In this document: piece by piece, positions 52,474 to 62,801 of the stretch | Position numbering within the stretch: position 1 is the first letter of the stretch | Layout: each line of letters begins with the position of its first letter | Source of the DNA: Paraphaeosphaeria minitans | Taxonomy: Eukaryota; Ascomycota; Dothideomycetes; Pleosporales; Didymosphaeriaceae | Direction: 5' to 3' | DNA: 64,000 nt | Assembly (NCBI GenBank): GCA_015832175.1 | Contig: WJXW01000001.1 | Span: 2,232,001 to 2,296,000 of the forward strand | Program-made: the position numbers and the translations under genes | The notes under the pieces: generated by a model | Database searches by the model: none | Told to the model about the DNA's origin: nothing | The model's input: only the letters and a program-made list of their open reading frames with translations

Positions 52474-52885
52474 TGTTACGTACTAGATAATAACGTAGGA
52501 CTTAGGCGCTTATAAAGGTGTAATAAAGTAATAATAAGATTACAAATGTAATAAAGAGACGCTAAGTAACTTAGATTAGGTTACGTAATGTGCTTAGTTA
52601 CTTAGCGGCACTAAGTAGCAGAGCTAGTTATGTAAAGTGCTTAGTTGCTTAGTAGCACTAAGCAGCAGAGTAGCCTTAGTATATAGGAACGCAAGGATAG
52701 GCTCTCTATACTTATATTTAATCTATTTATTAATCTATTATTTAGATTCTAGTAGACCAAATTGTTAACTTATTACACTTTGTAAGATACTATTGTATTA
52801 ACAAAGACCTTCTACCTTTCGTAAGTACTCCTGCCCAAGAACCAACCTTAACCCTTTAGGACTAGCTACCCTCTTGGATTTAACA
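52474..52885 (+). repeat. 3' LTR of E5
   Basis: 412 bp, ends GGATTTAACA, followed by ATATA. Confidence 0.93.
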
Positions 52886-52890
52886 ATATA

Positions 52891-53644
52891 CTAGTTAGAA
52901 CCACCTTCTACTACAGAACTAAGAAAGAAAATAAATTTAAAGTTAAAAGAATTCTAGAATATAATTAGTATAGTAATATGTACCTTATTAAATAGAAAGG
53001 ATACCTACACAGCAAAAATACTTAGGAACTAGGGAACTACTTAGGAAACTATTAATAAAAGATTAAAGAATTCTATTAATAGACTTACCTAAGATAGTAA
53101 TACTAAAGAATTATCCTAGAACTTAGAAGGCAGGTTGTCTATTACTAACTATATAAACGTGCTAAGTTTAGCTAGACTAGTAGGCTAAGTAGGATAAGCT
53201 AGGTCCTCTTTTAATTTTAGCTCTACTAGAGCAGCACTCTCTACTGTAATAACCTTACTAGTACGCTTCTTATTCTACGCTAACTATTTTACTAACTAAT
53301 CCTTTTTTGTGTACGCTACGCGTAGGGCCTTAAACGCTGTATTTTATTCTTTTTGCGCCTTTAATATTTGCGCCTCTAACTTCTTCTTCTTAGCAATTAA
53401 CTGCGAGAACTTATTTCTAGTAATAGCTATATTACACTTTAAGCTTTATTTCTAACACTTACTACACTTTCTTAAGCTAATGTAGACTTTATAAATATAA
53501 GAGTACAACTTACAGAAGGAGCACTTTAACACTATAACTACTTTATAGTTTTTAATAGTAAAGATAAGGTTGTAATAACACTTTATAGAATTATAGTTAG
53601 TAGGCATAATTCTTTAGGACAAAGAATAGAAAGGGAGGGGATAA
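52891..53644 (+). pseudogene. E2 chromodomain end and 3' module
   Basis: The integrase C-terminus and chromodomain occupy about 52895-53070. A type 1 3' module follows, with an antisense ORF on the minus strand from its ATG at 53605-53607 down to about 53080. The purine tract AAAGGGAGGGGATAA ends at 53644. Confidence 0.7.
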
Positions 53645-54054
53645 TATTACGTACTAAATAATAATATAGGACTTAGGCGCTTATAAAGGTGTAATAGAAT
53701 AGTAATAGAATTATAAATGTAACAAAGAAACGCTAAGTAACTTAGATTAGGTTATATAATATGCTTAGTTACTTAGTAGCACTAAGCAGTAGAGCAGGTT
53801 ACATAATATACTTAGTTACTTAGTAATACTAAGTATTAGAGCAGCCCTATTATATAGGAATATAAGAATAGATCTCTATACTTATATTTAATCTGTTTAT
53901 TAATCTATCGTTTAGATTCTAGCAGACTAAATTGTTAACTTATTACACTTTATAAGATACTATTATATTAATAAGACCTTCTACCTTCTGTAAGTACTCC
54001 TGCCTAAGAACTAACCTTAACCCTTTAGAACTAGCTACCCTCTTGGATTTAACA
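53645..54054 (+). repeat. Family A LTR (type 1), second inversion breakpoint
   Basis: 410 bp, opposite in orientation to 19739-20148. Followed by TCTAC (54055-54059) and element C sequence on the minus strand. Confidence 0.88.
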
Positions 54055-54646
54055 TCTACCTTTTATTTACGTATAGGATATATGCCTAGAAAGAGTTTTA
54101 TTATATAATATAACTCTACTACTGTGTAAAAGGGTAGAGTAAAAACTAAGTAGGTTAGCTATTACTACCTATTTGCACAAGAGTAGGTGTAAATAGGACT
54201 TCTACTATATAGTAACACTACACCTACCTTACAACCTATTCTAATGGGGGAAGGCTAACTATATAGATAGAGAAGGACAAGAAAGGGAAAGCGTATAATA
54301 GATATAAGCTATTATATAAAAGAAAAGTTGCTAGTGTCTATATAGTTTATTATATAAATAGCACTAAGTAGAATAGGGGCCTGCCTATCTATAGGGACCC
54401 GTATAAGGACCTACTACTTAGGTTAGCGCTAAGAGGTAGAGACTTTATAAGGTCCTACTTACTTATAAGGACCTGCATAAGGACCCCCTGCTTAGGTCAG
54501 CGCTTAGAGGCAGAGACTTTATAAGGTCCTTAGTGCCCCTTTATACGATAGACCAGACGTAATTAATTAAACCTACTTCTTACCCTTTATATAATAGTAT
54601 ACTATTAACGCTTAAATGCTTAATTACAGATTAAGCCAAACTAATA
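54055..54646 (-). mobile_element. Element C, 5' portion (5' LTR and start of interior)
   Basis: On the minus strand: a 312-bp LTR (54646 to 54335) with the 74-bp tandem repeat, then 280 bp of interior up to TCTAC at 54055-54059. The LTR is collinear with 21435-21746 and equal in length. ATAAA at 54647-54651 is the reverse complement of the TTTAT at 21747-21751, the C target duplication. Confidence 0.82.
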
Positions 54647-54651
54647 ATAAA

Positions 54652-57455
54652 TATCTTAGCTTAAGATAGTTAATCTTGTAACTCTGTAATGTTTAGTAGT
54701 AATATTAGTTTTTTATTATTATGTTATTAAGTTATTAGTAGTTAATATATAGTCTATCTAATCTATCCTTTTTCTCAATAAATATAAAAGGACTTACTAC
54801 TAGTAATTTTAATAGTTATATATATTCTTTCTTAAGGTTTGTCTTTATAAAATTACGTTCTTTAAAGAGTTCTTCTCCTGTTTTACTATATAGTAGTCTA
54901 AAGGGTAGCGTCTTCTCTTCTTCTAGGTCTATTATAAGATCCTAGGGTTAATGTTCTAGTAGGTTTGCTTTTCCTTTCTTTTCTATGAATATATATATCT
55001 ATTTCCTATACTCTCTTAGTAAGGTAAAAGGTGTGCTATTATCCTCCTTCTTGCGCTTTTTAACCTAGTAGTTTCTACTAGCGTCTACTAAGGTGTACTT
55101 CTGTTTTTTAACTATCTATTATAGTATTATAGTATTAATAACTCTCTTGTCTACTATTATTTTTAGTTAATATATAGGCTTTGCTTATAGTATATAATTA
55201 TAGCGTTTAAATAATATTTTTTTATACCCTAGTTAATCTATAGGTTGTGTATTATTAACTAAGGTAATCCTAAGACTAACTTATACTTAGATTCTAGTAA
55301 GATATCTAAGGTAAGTTCCTCTCTATATCTTTAGACTATTATTGTGGTAGTGACCTCCTAGTATATCTAAGGTGTTTTAGGCATTAGGGATCTATTTATA
55401 ACATAGATAATATAGGGTACTTTTTCTCTAATATTATAAGTCCTACTTGTCTTACTATCTAATAAAATATAAAGTTCTTTTCTACTTTTAAGTCTATAAG
55501 AGCTTAAGCCTATATTCTTTTAAGCTATACTAGTAGCTTAACTAATACTATGCTTACTATAGTATTTAATTTAATAAAGGTGTTTTCTTATTTAAGTTTA
55601 GGCCTAAAAAAGATATCTATTTATATAGGTTGTAATTAAGTTCTAGTGCCTAGTATACGTTTTTAAGTATCTGCTTCTATTATTATTCTTAAGCATATAG
55701 CTTATATAGATTATCTTCTTTTTTTTCCTATAAGGATGTTCTTCTATTTTTCCTCTTATAGTCTTTACTATTCCTATATACTAGTTAAATTAGTAGTTCT
55801 ATTATTACTTCTTATATAGGGTAGTTTATAAAGGCGTCTAAATATTTAGCTATATAGTAGTATTTGTAGTCTTAGTTTAGACACGTGTACTAGTATAGTT
55901 ATATATAGTCTCTATTAATAAGTATATTGCAGTATTCATTACCCTTTAGCGTAAGGTAAAGAAAGTATTTTACTTATTATTTATTCTAGAGTGTTTATTA
56001 TAAGCTGCGATAGGGTAGTCTATTTATATTTATCTATAGTGTAGTTTCTTTTTAGGTTATTTCTTATTCTCCTCTTTCTACGCCTTATATTATGCGTATA
56101 TTAGTTCTTCGCAATGCGTTTATATATAGAATTAGTATATAGGATTTTAGTAGTCTAGGTAGTACTTTAGTACGTAGTCTAATTTCTTATTTTTATAAGG
56201 TTGTATTTCTTTTAGTGCCTAGTAGGGTTCTATATAGTCCTAAACATTTAGTTTATACTTAGGTGATATAGGGTTGTCTTCTTTCTGCCTACTTTATAGG
56301 TAAGGAGTAGGAGATTTTAGTATCTCTTCTACATCTTCTACGTTATAGTATACATTAGAGTCGTTTTCTAGATCTTTATATAATTGTAAGTTAGGTAAAT
56401 CTAATTACTTACTTTACTCTAGTGTAACGCGTTAGTAACTAAATAGCGTTATAATAACTTCCTATTTCTTATTAGGTTCTTAGTCCTTAATAGTTAGTAT
56501 ATTTAACTTAGTTTAATAGACTTTGTTCTTTAATCTATAGTTTCTAGCTATGTAGCCTAGTTTGCTATATGTAAAGCATTTATAGGTCTTAGTTATTAGT
56601 TATTAACTTTTATTAGAGACGCATTTATTAGGCTGCTTAGGACTTATCCTTCCTCCTTTTTCTTTACTTATATAGTTAAACTAGACATTTTTTATTAGTT
56701 TGTATTTCTAGTAGTTCCTTAGCTATTGCTTTTAGATAATTTTAACAGGGTTCTTATAAACTATTTTTACTAGTTATCTAAAGCTTATTACCCTAGGGTT
56801 TTAGTAGAGCTCCTATTATAGTAAAAACTATTCTTTATTAATTCTAATAGTTTCTTTATATAGTTCTTTAAGGTTAGTAATTTGCGCACTACTACGTAAG
56901 AGTTCCTTACATAGTTTTTATTTAAGTCCTTATTTATATATGTCCTAAAGAGATTTATTGTCCTAGTTAAGTTACATAGTGTATCTGCGAAACTTAGCTA
57001 TATACTTAGCTACTAATTATTTCTAAGTTATAGTCTAAATCTTTGCTTTTGTAATAGAGTCCTTATTAGTAATTCTAAAGAGTTGTTTAAGGCATTTCTT
57101 AAAGTTATTATAATCTTTAATAATGTTAACTATATTCGTGTGTTTATTTACGTAATTATTGTTATTATTATTGTAGTCTATTCCTAGGTACTTTTTAAAG
57201 TAGGGATAGATCTATAATCCTATATCTCCTTATATATATATTACTGCGAAGATAACTTTCTTCTTATCTTTAAGGGGTTTATCTAAGTTAAAGAAGTAGA
57301 GGTCTAACTAGAGAATCTAGATATTAGTTTAAAATTAATTACTAAAGTAGAGATTAGGTTCATGCGCCTTACTGCTATTTTTTATAGGAGTAATCTTAGC
57401 GGCACCTAAAGCTGTAGAAGAGGTAGGAGTTTATAAAGTACTTATATTAAGGGTG
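54652..57455 (-). pseudogene. E6 gag and protease, RIP-degraded
   Basis: Collinear with E3 28086-30900. Zinc knuckle on the minus strand near 56540-56590. The frame is full of TAA/TAG on the coding strand. Confidence 0.75.
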
Positions 57456-57462
57456 TTTAAGA

Positions 57463-57872
57463 TGTTAAATCTAACAGGGTAGCTAGTCCTAAAGGGTTAA
57501 GGTTAGTTCTTAGGTAGGAGTACTTATAGAAAGTAAAAAGTCTTATTAATATAATAGTATCTTGCAAAGTGTAATAAGTTAATAATTTAGTCTACTAGAA
57601 TCTAAATAATAGATTAATAAACAGATTAAACACAAGTATAGAGGTTTATCCTTATATTCCTATATAATAGGGCTGCTCTAATACTTAGTGTTGCTAAGTA
57701 ACTAAGCACATTATGTAACCTGCTCTACTGCTTAGTACCACTAAGCAACTAAGTATATTACGTAACCTAATCTAAGTTGCTTGGCGTTTCTTTATTACGT
57801 TTATAATCCTGTCACTATTCCATTACACCTTTATAAGCGCCTAAGTCCCACATTATTATCTAGTACGTAACA
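57463..57872 (-). repeat. 5' LTR of E6
   Basis: 410 bp, TGTTAAATC to CGTAACA on plus. Its U3 is type 1, whereas the E6 3' LTR is type 2. Confidence 0.88.
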
Positions 57873-59927
57873 GGTAGTTTGCAAAGCTATCTAAACGTTT
57901 AGCTATATAGTAGTATTTATAGTCTTAGTTTAGACACGTATACTAGTATAGTTATATGTAGTCTCTATTAAAAAGCATATTATAGTATTTATTACCCTTT
58001 AGCGTAAAGTAAGGAAAGTATTTTACTTATCATTTATCCTAGAGGTGTTTGTTATAAGCTATAATAGAGTAGTCTATCTATATTTATCTATAGCGTAGTT
58101 TCCTTCTAGGTTATTTTTTATTCTTCTTTTTCTTTATCTTGTGTTATGCGTATATTGGTTCTTCGCAATGTGTTTATATACAGAATTAGTATGTAGGATT
58201 TTAGTAGTCTAGATAGTATTTTAGTATATAGTCTAATTTCTTGTTTTTATAGAGTCGCATTCCTTTTAGTGCCTAGTGGGGTTCTATGTAGTTCTAAATA
58301 TTTAGTTTATACTTAGGTGACATAGGGTTGTCTTCTTCCTACCTATTTTATAGGTAAGGAGTAGGAGATCTTAGTATCTCTCCTATGTCTTCTACGTTAT
58401 AGTATACGTTAGAGTTATCTTCTAGATCTTTATATAATTATAAGTTAGGTAAATCTAATTACTTACTTTGCTCTAGTGTAACGCGTTAGTAACTAAATAG
58501 TGTTATAATAACTTTCTATTCCTTATTAGGTTCTTAGTCCTTAATAGTTAGTATATTTAACTTAGTTTAATAGACTTTGTTCTTTAATTTATAGTTTCTA
58601 GCTACATAGCCTAGTTTACTACATGTAAAGTATTTATAGGTCTTAGTTATTAGTTATTAACTTCTATTAGAGACGCGTTTATTAGGCTGCTTAGGGCCTA
58701 TCCTTCCTCCTTTTCCTTTACCTATATAGTTAAACTAGACATCTTCTATTAATTTATATCTCTAGTAGTGTCTTAGCTATTATTTTTAAACAATTCTAAC
58801 AAGACTCTTATAAACTACTTTTACTAGTTATCTAAAGCTTATTATCTTAGGGTTTTAGTAGAGCTCTTATTACAGTAAAAACTATTCTCTATTAATTTTA
58901 ATAGTTTCTTTATATAGTTCTTTAAGGTTAGTAATTTGCGCACTACTACGTATAAGTTCCTTATATAGTTTCTATTTAAGTCCTTATTTATATATATCCT
59001 AAAGAGATTTATTATCTTAGTTAAGTTACACAGTATATCTACAAAACTTAGCAGTATACTTAGCTACTAATTACTTCTAAGTTATAGTTTAAATCTTTAC
59101 TTTTACAATAGAGTCCTTATTAGCAATCCTGAAAAGTTATTTAAGGTATTTTTTAAAGTTATTATAATTCTTAATAATATTAACTGTATTAGCGTATTTG
59201 TTTACGTAATTGTTATTATTATTATTGTAGTCTATTCCTAGGTATTTTTTAAAGTAAGGATAGATCTATAATCCTGTATCTCCTTACATATATATTACTA
59301 TAAAGATAACTTTTTTCTTATTTTTAAGGGGTTTATCTAAGTTAAAGAAGTAAAGGTCTAACTAGAGAATCTAGACGTTAGTTTAAGATTATTTGCTAAA
59401 GTAGAGATTAGGTTTATACGCTTTACTACTATCCTTTATAGAAGTAATCTTAGTAGCACCTAAAGCTGTAAAAGAGGTAGGAGTTTATAAAGTACTTATA
59501 TTAAGGGTGTTTAAGATGTTAAATCTAATAGGGTAGCTAGTCCTAAAGGGTTAAGGTTGGTTCTTAGGCAGGAGTACTTATAGAAGGTGGAAGGTCTTAT
59601 TAATACGTTATTATCTTAATAAAGTGTAATAAGTTAACAATTTAGTCTACTAGAATCTAAACGATAGATTAATAAACAGATTAAATATAAGTATAGAGGC
59701 CTATCCTTACGTTCCTATATACTAAGGCTGCTCTACTACTTAGTGCTCTTAAGTAACTAAGCGTATTACGTAACCTACTTAGCTACTTAGGGCTCCTAAG
59801 CGGCTAAGCGCATCACGTAATCTAATCTAAGCCTCTTAGTATCTCTTTGTTACGTCTGTAACCCTGTCGTCGCTTTACTATACCTTTATAAGCGCCTAAC
59901 TCCCACATTATTATCTAGTTCGTAACA
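57873..59927 (-). mobile_element. Family A copy E7, 5' end only
   Basis: Gag region 57873-59516 and 5' LTR 59517-59927 (411 bp) on the minus strand. Zinc knuckle near 58600-58640. Cut on the left by E6. The expected E7 remainder is not found beside the E6 3' LTR, so it has been lost or moved. Confidence 0.78.
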
Positions 59928-60386
59928 TAAAAGAGGTAGGAGTTTATAAAGTACTTATGTTAAGGGTGTTTAAGATGTTAAATCTAAAAGGGTAGCTAGT
60001 CCTAAAGGGTTAAGGTTAGTTCTTAGGCAAGAGTACTTATAAAAGGTGAAAGGTCTTATTAATACGTTAGTATCTTAATTAAGTGTAATAAGTTAATAAT
60101 TTAGTCTCTAGAATCTAAATAATAGATTAATAAACAGATTAAACATAAGTATAGAGAGCCTATTCTTACGTTCCTATATACTTTAAGTGGTTAGTGGACT
60201 AATTACTCTAATTAAATTAAGTAAGCACTAATTAGTTGCTTAGTATATTAAGTGCTTAGTCTAATTAGTTGTCTTGGCGCTCTAATTACACTAATTAGGT
60301 TACATGACCTCTTATGCTATGCCACTTAAATAACAAATGTAGATATATATAAAAATCTTAGGAGGCCTAGCCTTTGGATCTTAACA
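59928..60386 (-). mobile_element. Family A copy E8, 5' LTR with type 4 U3 and gag start
   Basis: About 48 bp of gag start (59928-59975) and an LTR at 59976-60386 (411 bp). The part next to gag matches all family A LTRs. The distal about 210 bp (60175-60386) form a fourth U3, with ACTAATTAG-type repeats and the end TTGGATCTTAACA. Truncated on the left beside E7. Confidence 0.75.
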
Positions 60387-60799
60387 CTAAGCTAAAAAAG
60401 GGGGATAAAATATATCTACTTATAAAGAACCTTTAAATTTAGAAAAAGAAACATAAGAAACTAGATTATATTAAGGTTAGACTATTTTATATTTCTAAAT
60501 ATATCTCGCTAGTAAACTATAAACTAAAACTACTAGCTAACGCGAAGATATACCTAGTATTCTACGTATTATTACTAGAGCTAGTAGATTCTAATACTTT
60601 ATTTAAGATAACCTTCTACCACTAAGCTAAAGAAGAAAATAAATTTAAAGTTAGAAGAATTCTAGATTCTAATTAGTAAAATAAAATATACTTTATTAAA
60701 TAGAAAGGTTACCTACACAGTAAAAACACTTAAGAACTAGTAGCCTATCTAGAGAACTATTAATAAAAAATTAAGGAATTTTATAGACGCCTAACATAA

Positions 60800-61329
60800 T
60801 ATAATATTATCCTTACCTAGGAAGGCAGAGTTACAGAGTTATTCTAGAACTCTAGGGGGAGATTATTTATTATTAACTAAATAGACGTACTAAGCTCTAT
60901 AGAACTTATAGGCTAAGTAGGCTAAACTAGATCCTTCTCTAACTCTATTATTATAGCACTTTTTACTATAATTACCTCTCTAGCGCGCTTTTTATTCTGC
61001 GCTAACTATTTTATTAACTACTTCTTTTTTACGTGTACTATATATAGCGCCTTAAATATAGTATTTTATTCTTTATACGCCTCTAATATTGACGCCTCTA
61101 ACTTCTTCTTTTTAAATACTAACTATAAAAACTTAGTTTAAGTAATAGCTATATTGCACTTTAATCCTTATTTTTAATACTTACTACACTTTCCTAAGCT
61201 AATATAGACTTTACACACATAAGAATGTGCCTTATAGAAAGAACACTTAAATACTATAATAGCACTGTAATTCTTAATAGTAAAAATAAAGTTATAATAA
61301 CACTTTGTACTATTGAAATTAGTAGGCAT
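60800..61329 (-). pseudogene. Antisense ORF of E9
   Basis: ATG on the minus strand at 61327-61329, with the same layout as the E1/E3 versions despite higher divergence. This suggests the frame was kept under selection before RIP (inference). Confidence 0.45.
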
Positions 61330-61366
61330 AATTCTTTAGAATAAAGAATAGGAAAGGAGGGGATAA

Positions 61367-61778
61367 TATTATAAACTAGATAGTAATATAGGAGTTAAGC
61401 GCTTATAAAGGTATAATAAAGTAATAATAGGGTTATAAACGTAATAAAGAAATGCTAAAAGGCTTAGATTAGATTACGTAATACGCTTAGCTACTTAGGA
61501 GCCTTAAGCAGCTAAGTAGGTTATATAATACGCTTAGTTACTTAGGAGCACTAAGCAGCAGAGTAGCCTTAGTATATAGAAACGTAAGGATAGACCCTCT
61601 ATACTTGTGTCTAATCTATTTATTAATCTATTGTTTAGATTCTAGTAGACTGAATTATTAACTTATTACACTTTATAAAATACTATTATATTAATAAAAC
61701 CTTCTACCTTCTGTAAGTACTCCTGCCTAAGAACTAACCTTAACCCTTTAGGACTAGCTACCCTCTTAGATTTTAATA
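61367..61778 (+). repeat. 3' LTR of E9
   Basis: 412 bp, TATTATAAAC to GATTTTAATA. The terminal CA is lost to RIP. Confidence 0.82.
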
Positions 61779-62230
61779 AAGGTATAGGTATAGCGTAGTA
61801 GTAAGCTACGCTAAAGCTATTACTAGATTAAAAACCTAGGCGTAACTTTTTACTAGTAAGCCTTTTTTAACTAAAGTAGCGTCCTTAATTATATTAAAAC
61901 ATTATTTGTTAGGCGATATCTCCTGTAGTATAGTAGGTAGGGCTAGAAAAAATATAGGTGCAGCAACTGCAGTTAGAGCTTAAAAAGACACTATAGTGCT
62001 AGTAGTTAGGGCTAAAAAAGGTATACTTACTAGTAGTGCTATAAAACTACGCTATATAGTAGATCCTAATTAAAATCTTCCTCTAGGCATAGTATATACT
62101 ATAGTAGTAGTGTAGATTATCTACCGCACTATTAAGGTGGGGTAGGATATATCCCCCTATAGTTAATCTAAGCGTTTTTTATACTAAGTTTTACTACTAT
62201 AGGTTTTCTAGCCCCACTCTGTAACACCTA
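61779..62230. other. RIP-mutated relic at the right border
   Basis: About 450 bp with the RIP composition but no match to families A, B or C here. Composition returns to normal near 62230. Probably the end of another degraded element. Confidence 0.45.
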
Positions 62231-62801
62231 ATTAGAGGACCAAACTGCCTATTTGAGCCTAGCATAGGGGTTTTATCTGAGATTTTGCGGTACCACTTAT
62301 AGTAGACTTAATACCTCCTTCGGCAGCGCTTGTATAGTGGTAATAGGATAAAAGTGGAGCTTTAGATGAAAAAATAGGTCCTCCCGGTCTAAACACTAGC
62401 TAACGTGATCAGGGCTTAAAGAGGGTAAAGAGGCAATATATATAGGGCAAAATAAGCACTAACAGGGTGTATTACCACCAGTAATAGCCATCTCAATCAG
62501 AGCTTAATTAGTAACGTTAAAATCACCGTTGATCGAATTTCCGGAACTACCCAATATGGTAAGGTTCAGATGAGAGATCACCGATCATGCTCGAATCGCA
62601 CAGGCCCTAAGTACCTATAGCTTATCCCCCGCTTACGTCCCGAGGTACGTTCAACCGCCTACCCTACCAAGCAATAAATACCTACGGTCTCGCTCTCCTG
62701 CTTGTTCATTTTGTTTCTGTTTTCAACATTCTACCTTTCAAAACCTCACGTCACGTCTGTCGTATCCATCCATACAACTTCAGAGTGCCTCTTGTCCAAT
62801 C
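62231..62801 (+). promoter_or_regulatory. Upstream region of the class II aldolase gene
   Basis: Normal-composition sequence without a gene. A pyrimidine-rich stretch (about 62688-62770) just before the ATG is typical of fungal promoters and 5' leaders. No specific operator is recognised. Confidence 0.4.

Larger units (their letters stand above)
46108..52885 (+). mobile_element. Family A copy E5, full length, 6778 bp with a small insert
   Basis: LTRs 46108-46519 and 52474-52885 (412 bp each, type 1), with the perfect target duplication ATATA at 46103-46107 and 52886-52890. Inserted just before the chromodomain of E2. Without the 188-bp insert and its duplication the length is 6585 bp, matching E3. 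Confidence 0.95.
34378..54054 (+). mobile_element. Family A copy E2, broken into three parts by E4 and E5
   Basis: Internal parts are 34378-38221, 44944-46107 and 52891-53644, with the 3' LTR at 53645-54054. Joined, they make one collinear family A interior: gag to RNase H, then integrase, then chromodomain plus 3' module. E4 and E5 duplications (TCTCT, ATATA) mark the joins. The 5' LTR carries a type 2 U3 but the 3' LTR and 3' module are type 1, so the present ends are not an original pair. Confidence 0.85.
54647..57872 (-). mobile_element. Family A copy E6, 5' half
   Basis: On the minus strand: LTR 57463-57872 (410 bp, type 1), gag, protease and RT start, ending exactly at the C insertion site in RT. 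The missing remainder is 21747-25164. GGTAG (57873-57877) beside the LTR lies in the gag of E7, so E6 probably inserted in E7. Confidence 0.85.
60387..61778 (+). mobile_element. Family A copy E9, 3' end
   Basis: Starts in the integrase C-terminus (60387), with a chromodomain at about 60649-60785, a type 1 3' module and an LTR at 61367-61778 (412 bp). More diverged from the other type 1 copies than they are from each other, so it is probably older. Confidence 0.8.
6429..62230. repeat. RIP-mutated isochore of nested LTR retrotransposons
   Basis: About 56 kb in which CA and TG dinucleotides are nearly absent, TA is in large excess and CG persists (for example in the repeatedly preserved GCGCCTACGC). 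Former CAA/CAG codons now read TAA/TAG on both strands, so no long frame survives. The left border at 6429 is sharp and the right border fades near 62200. Islands that keep CA/TG are a 188-bp insert at 47462 and parts of two U3 regions (from 27373 and 38222). Confidence 0.92.
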
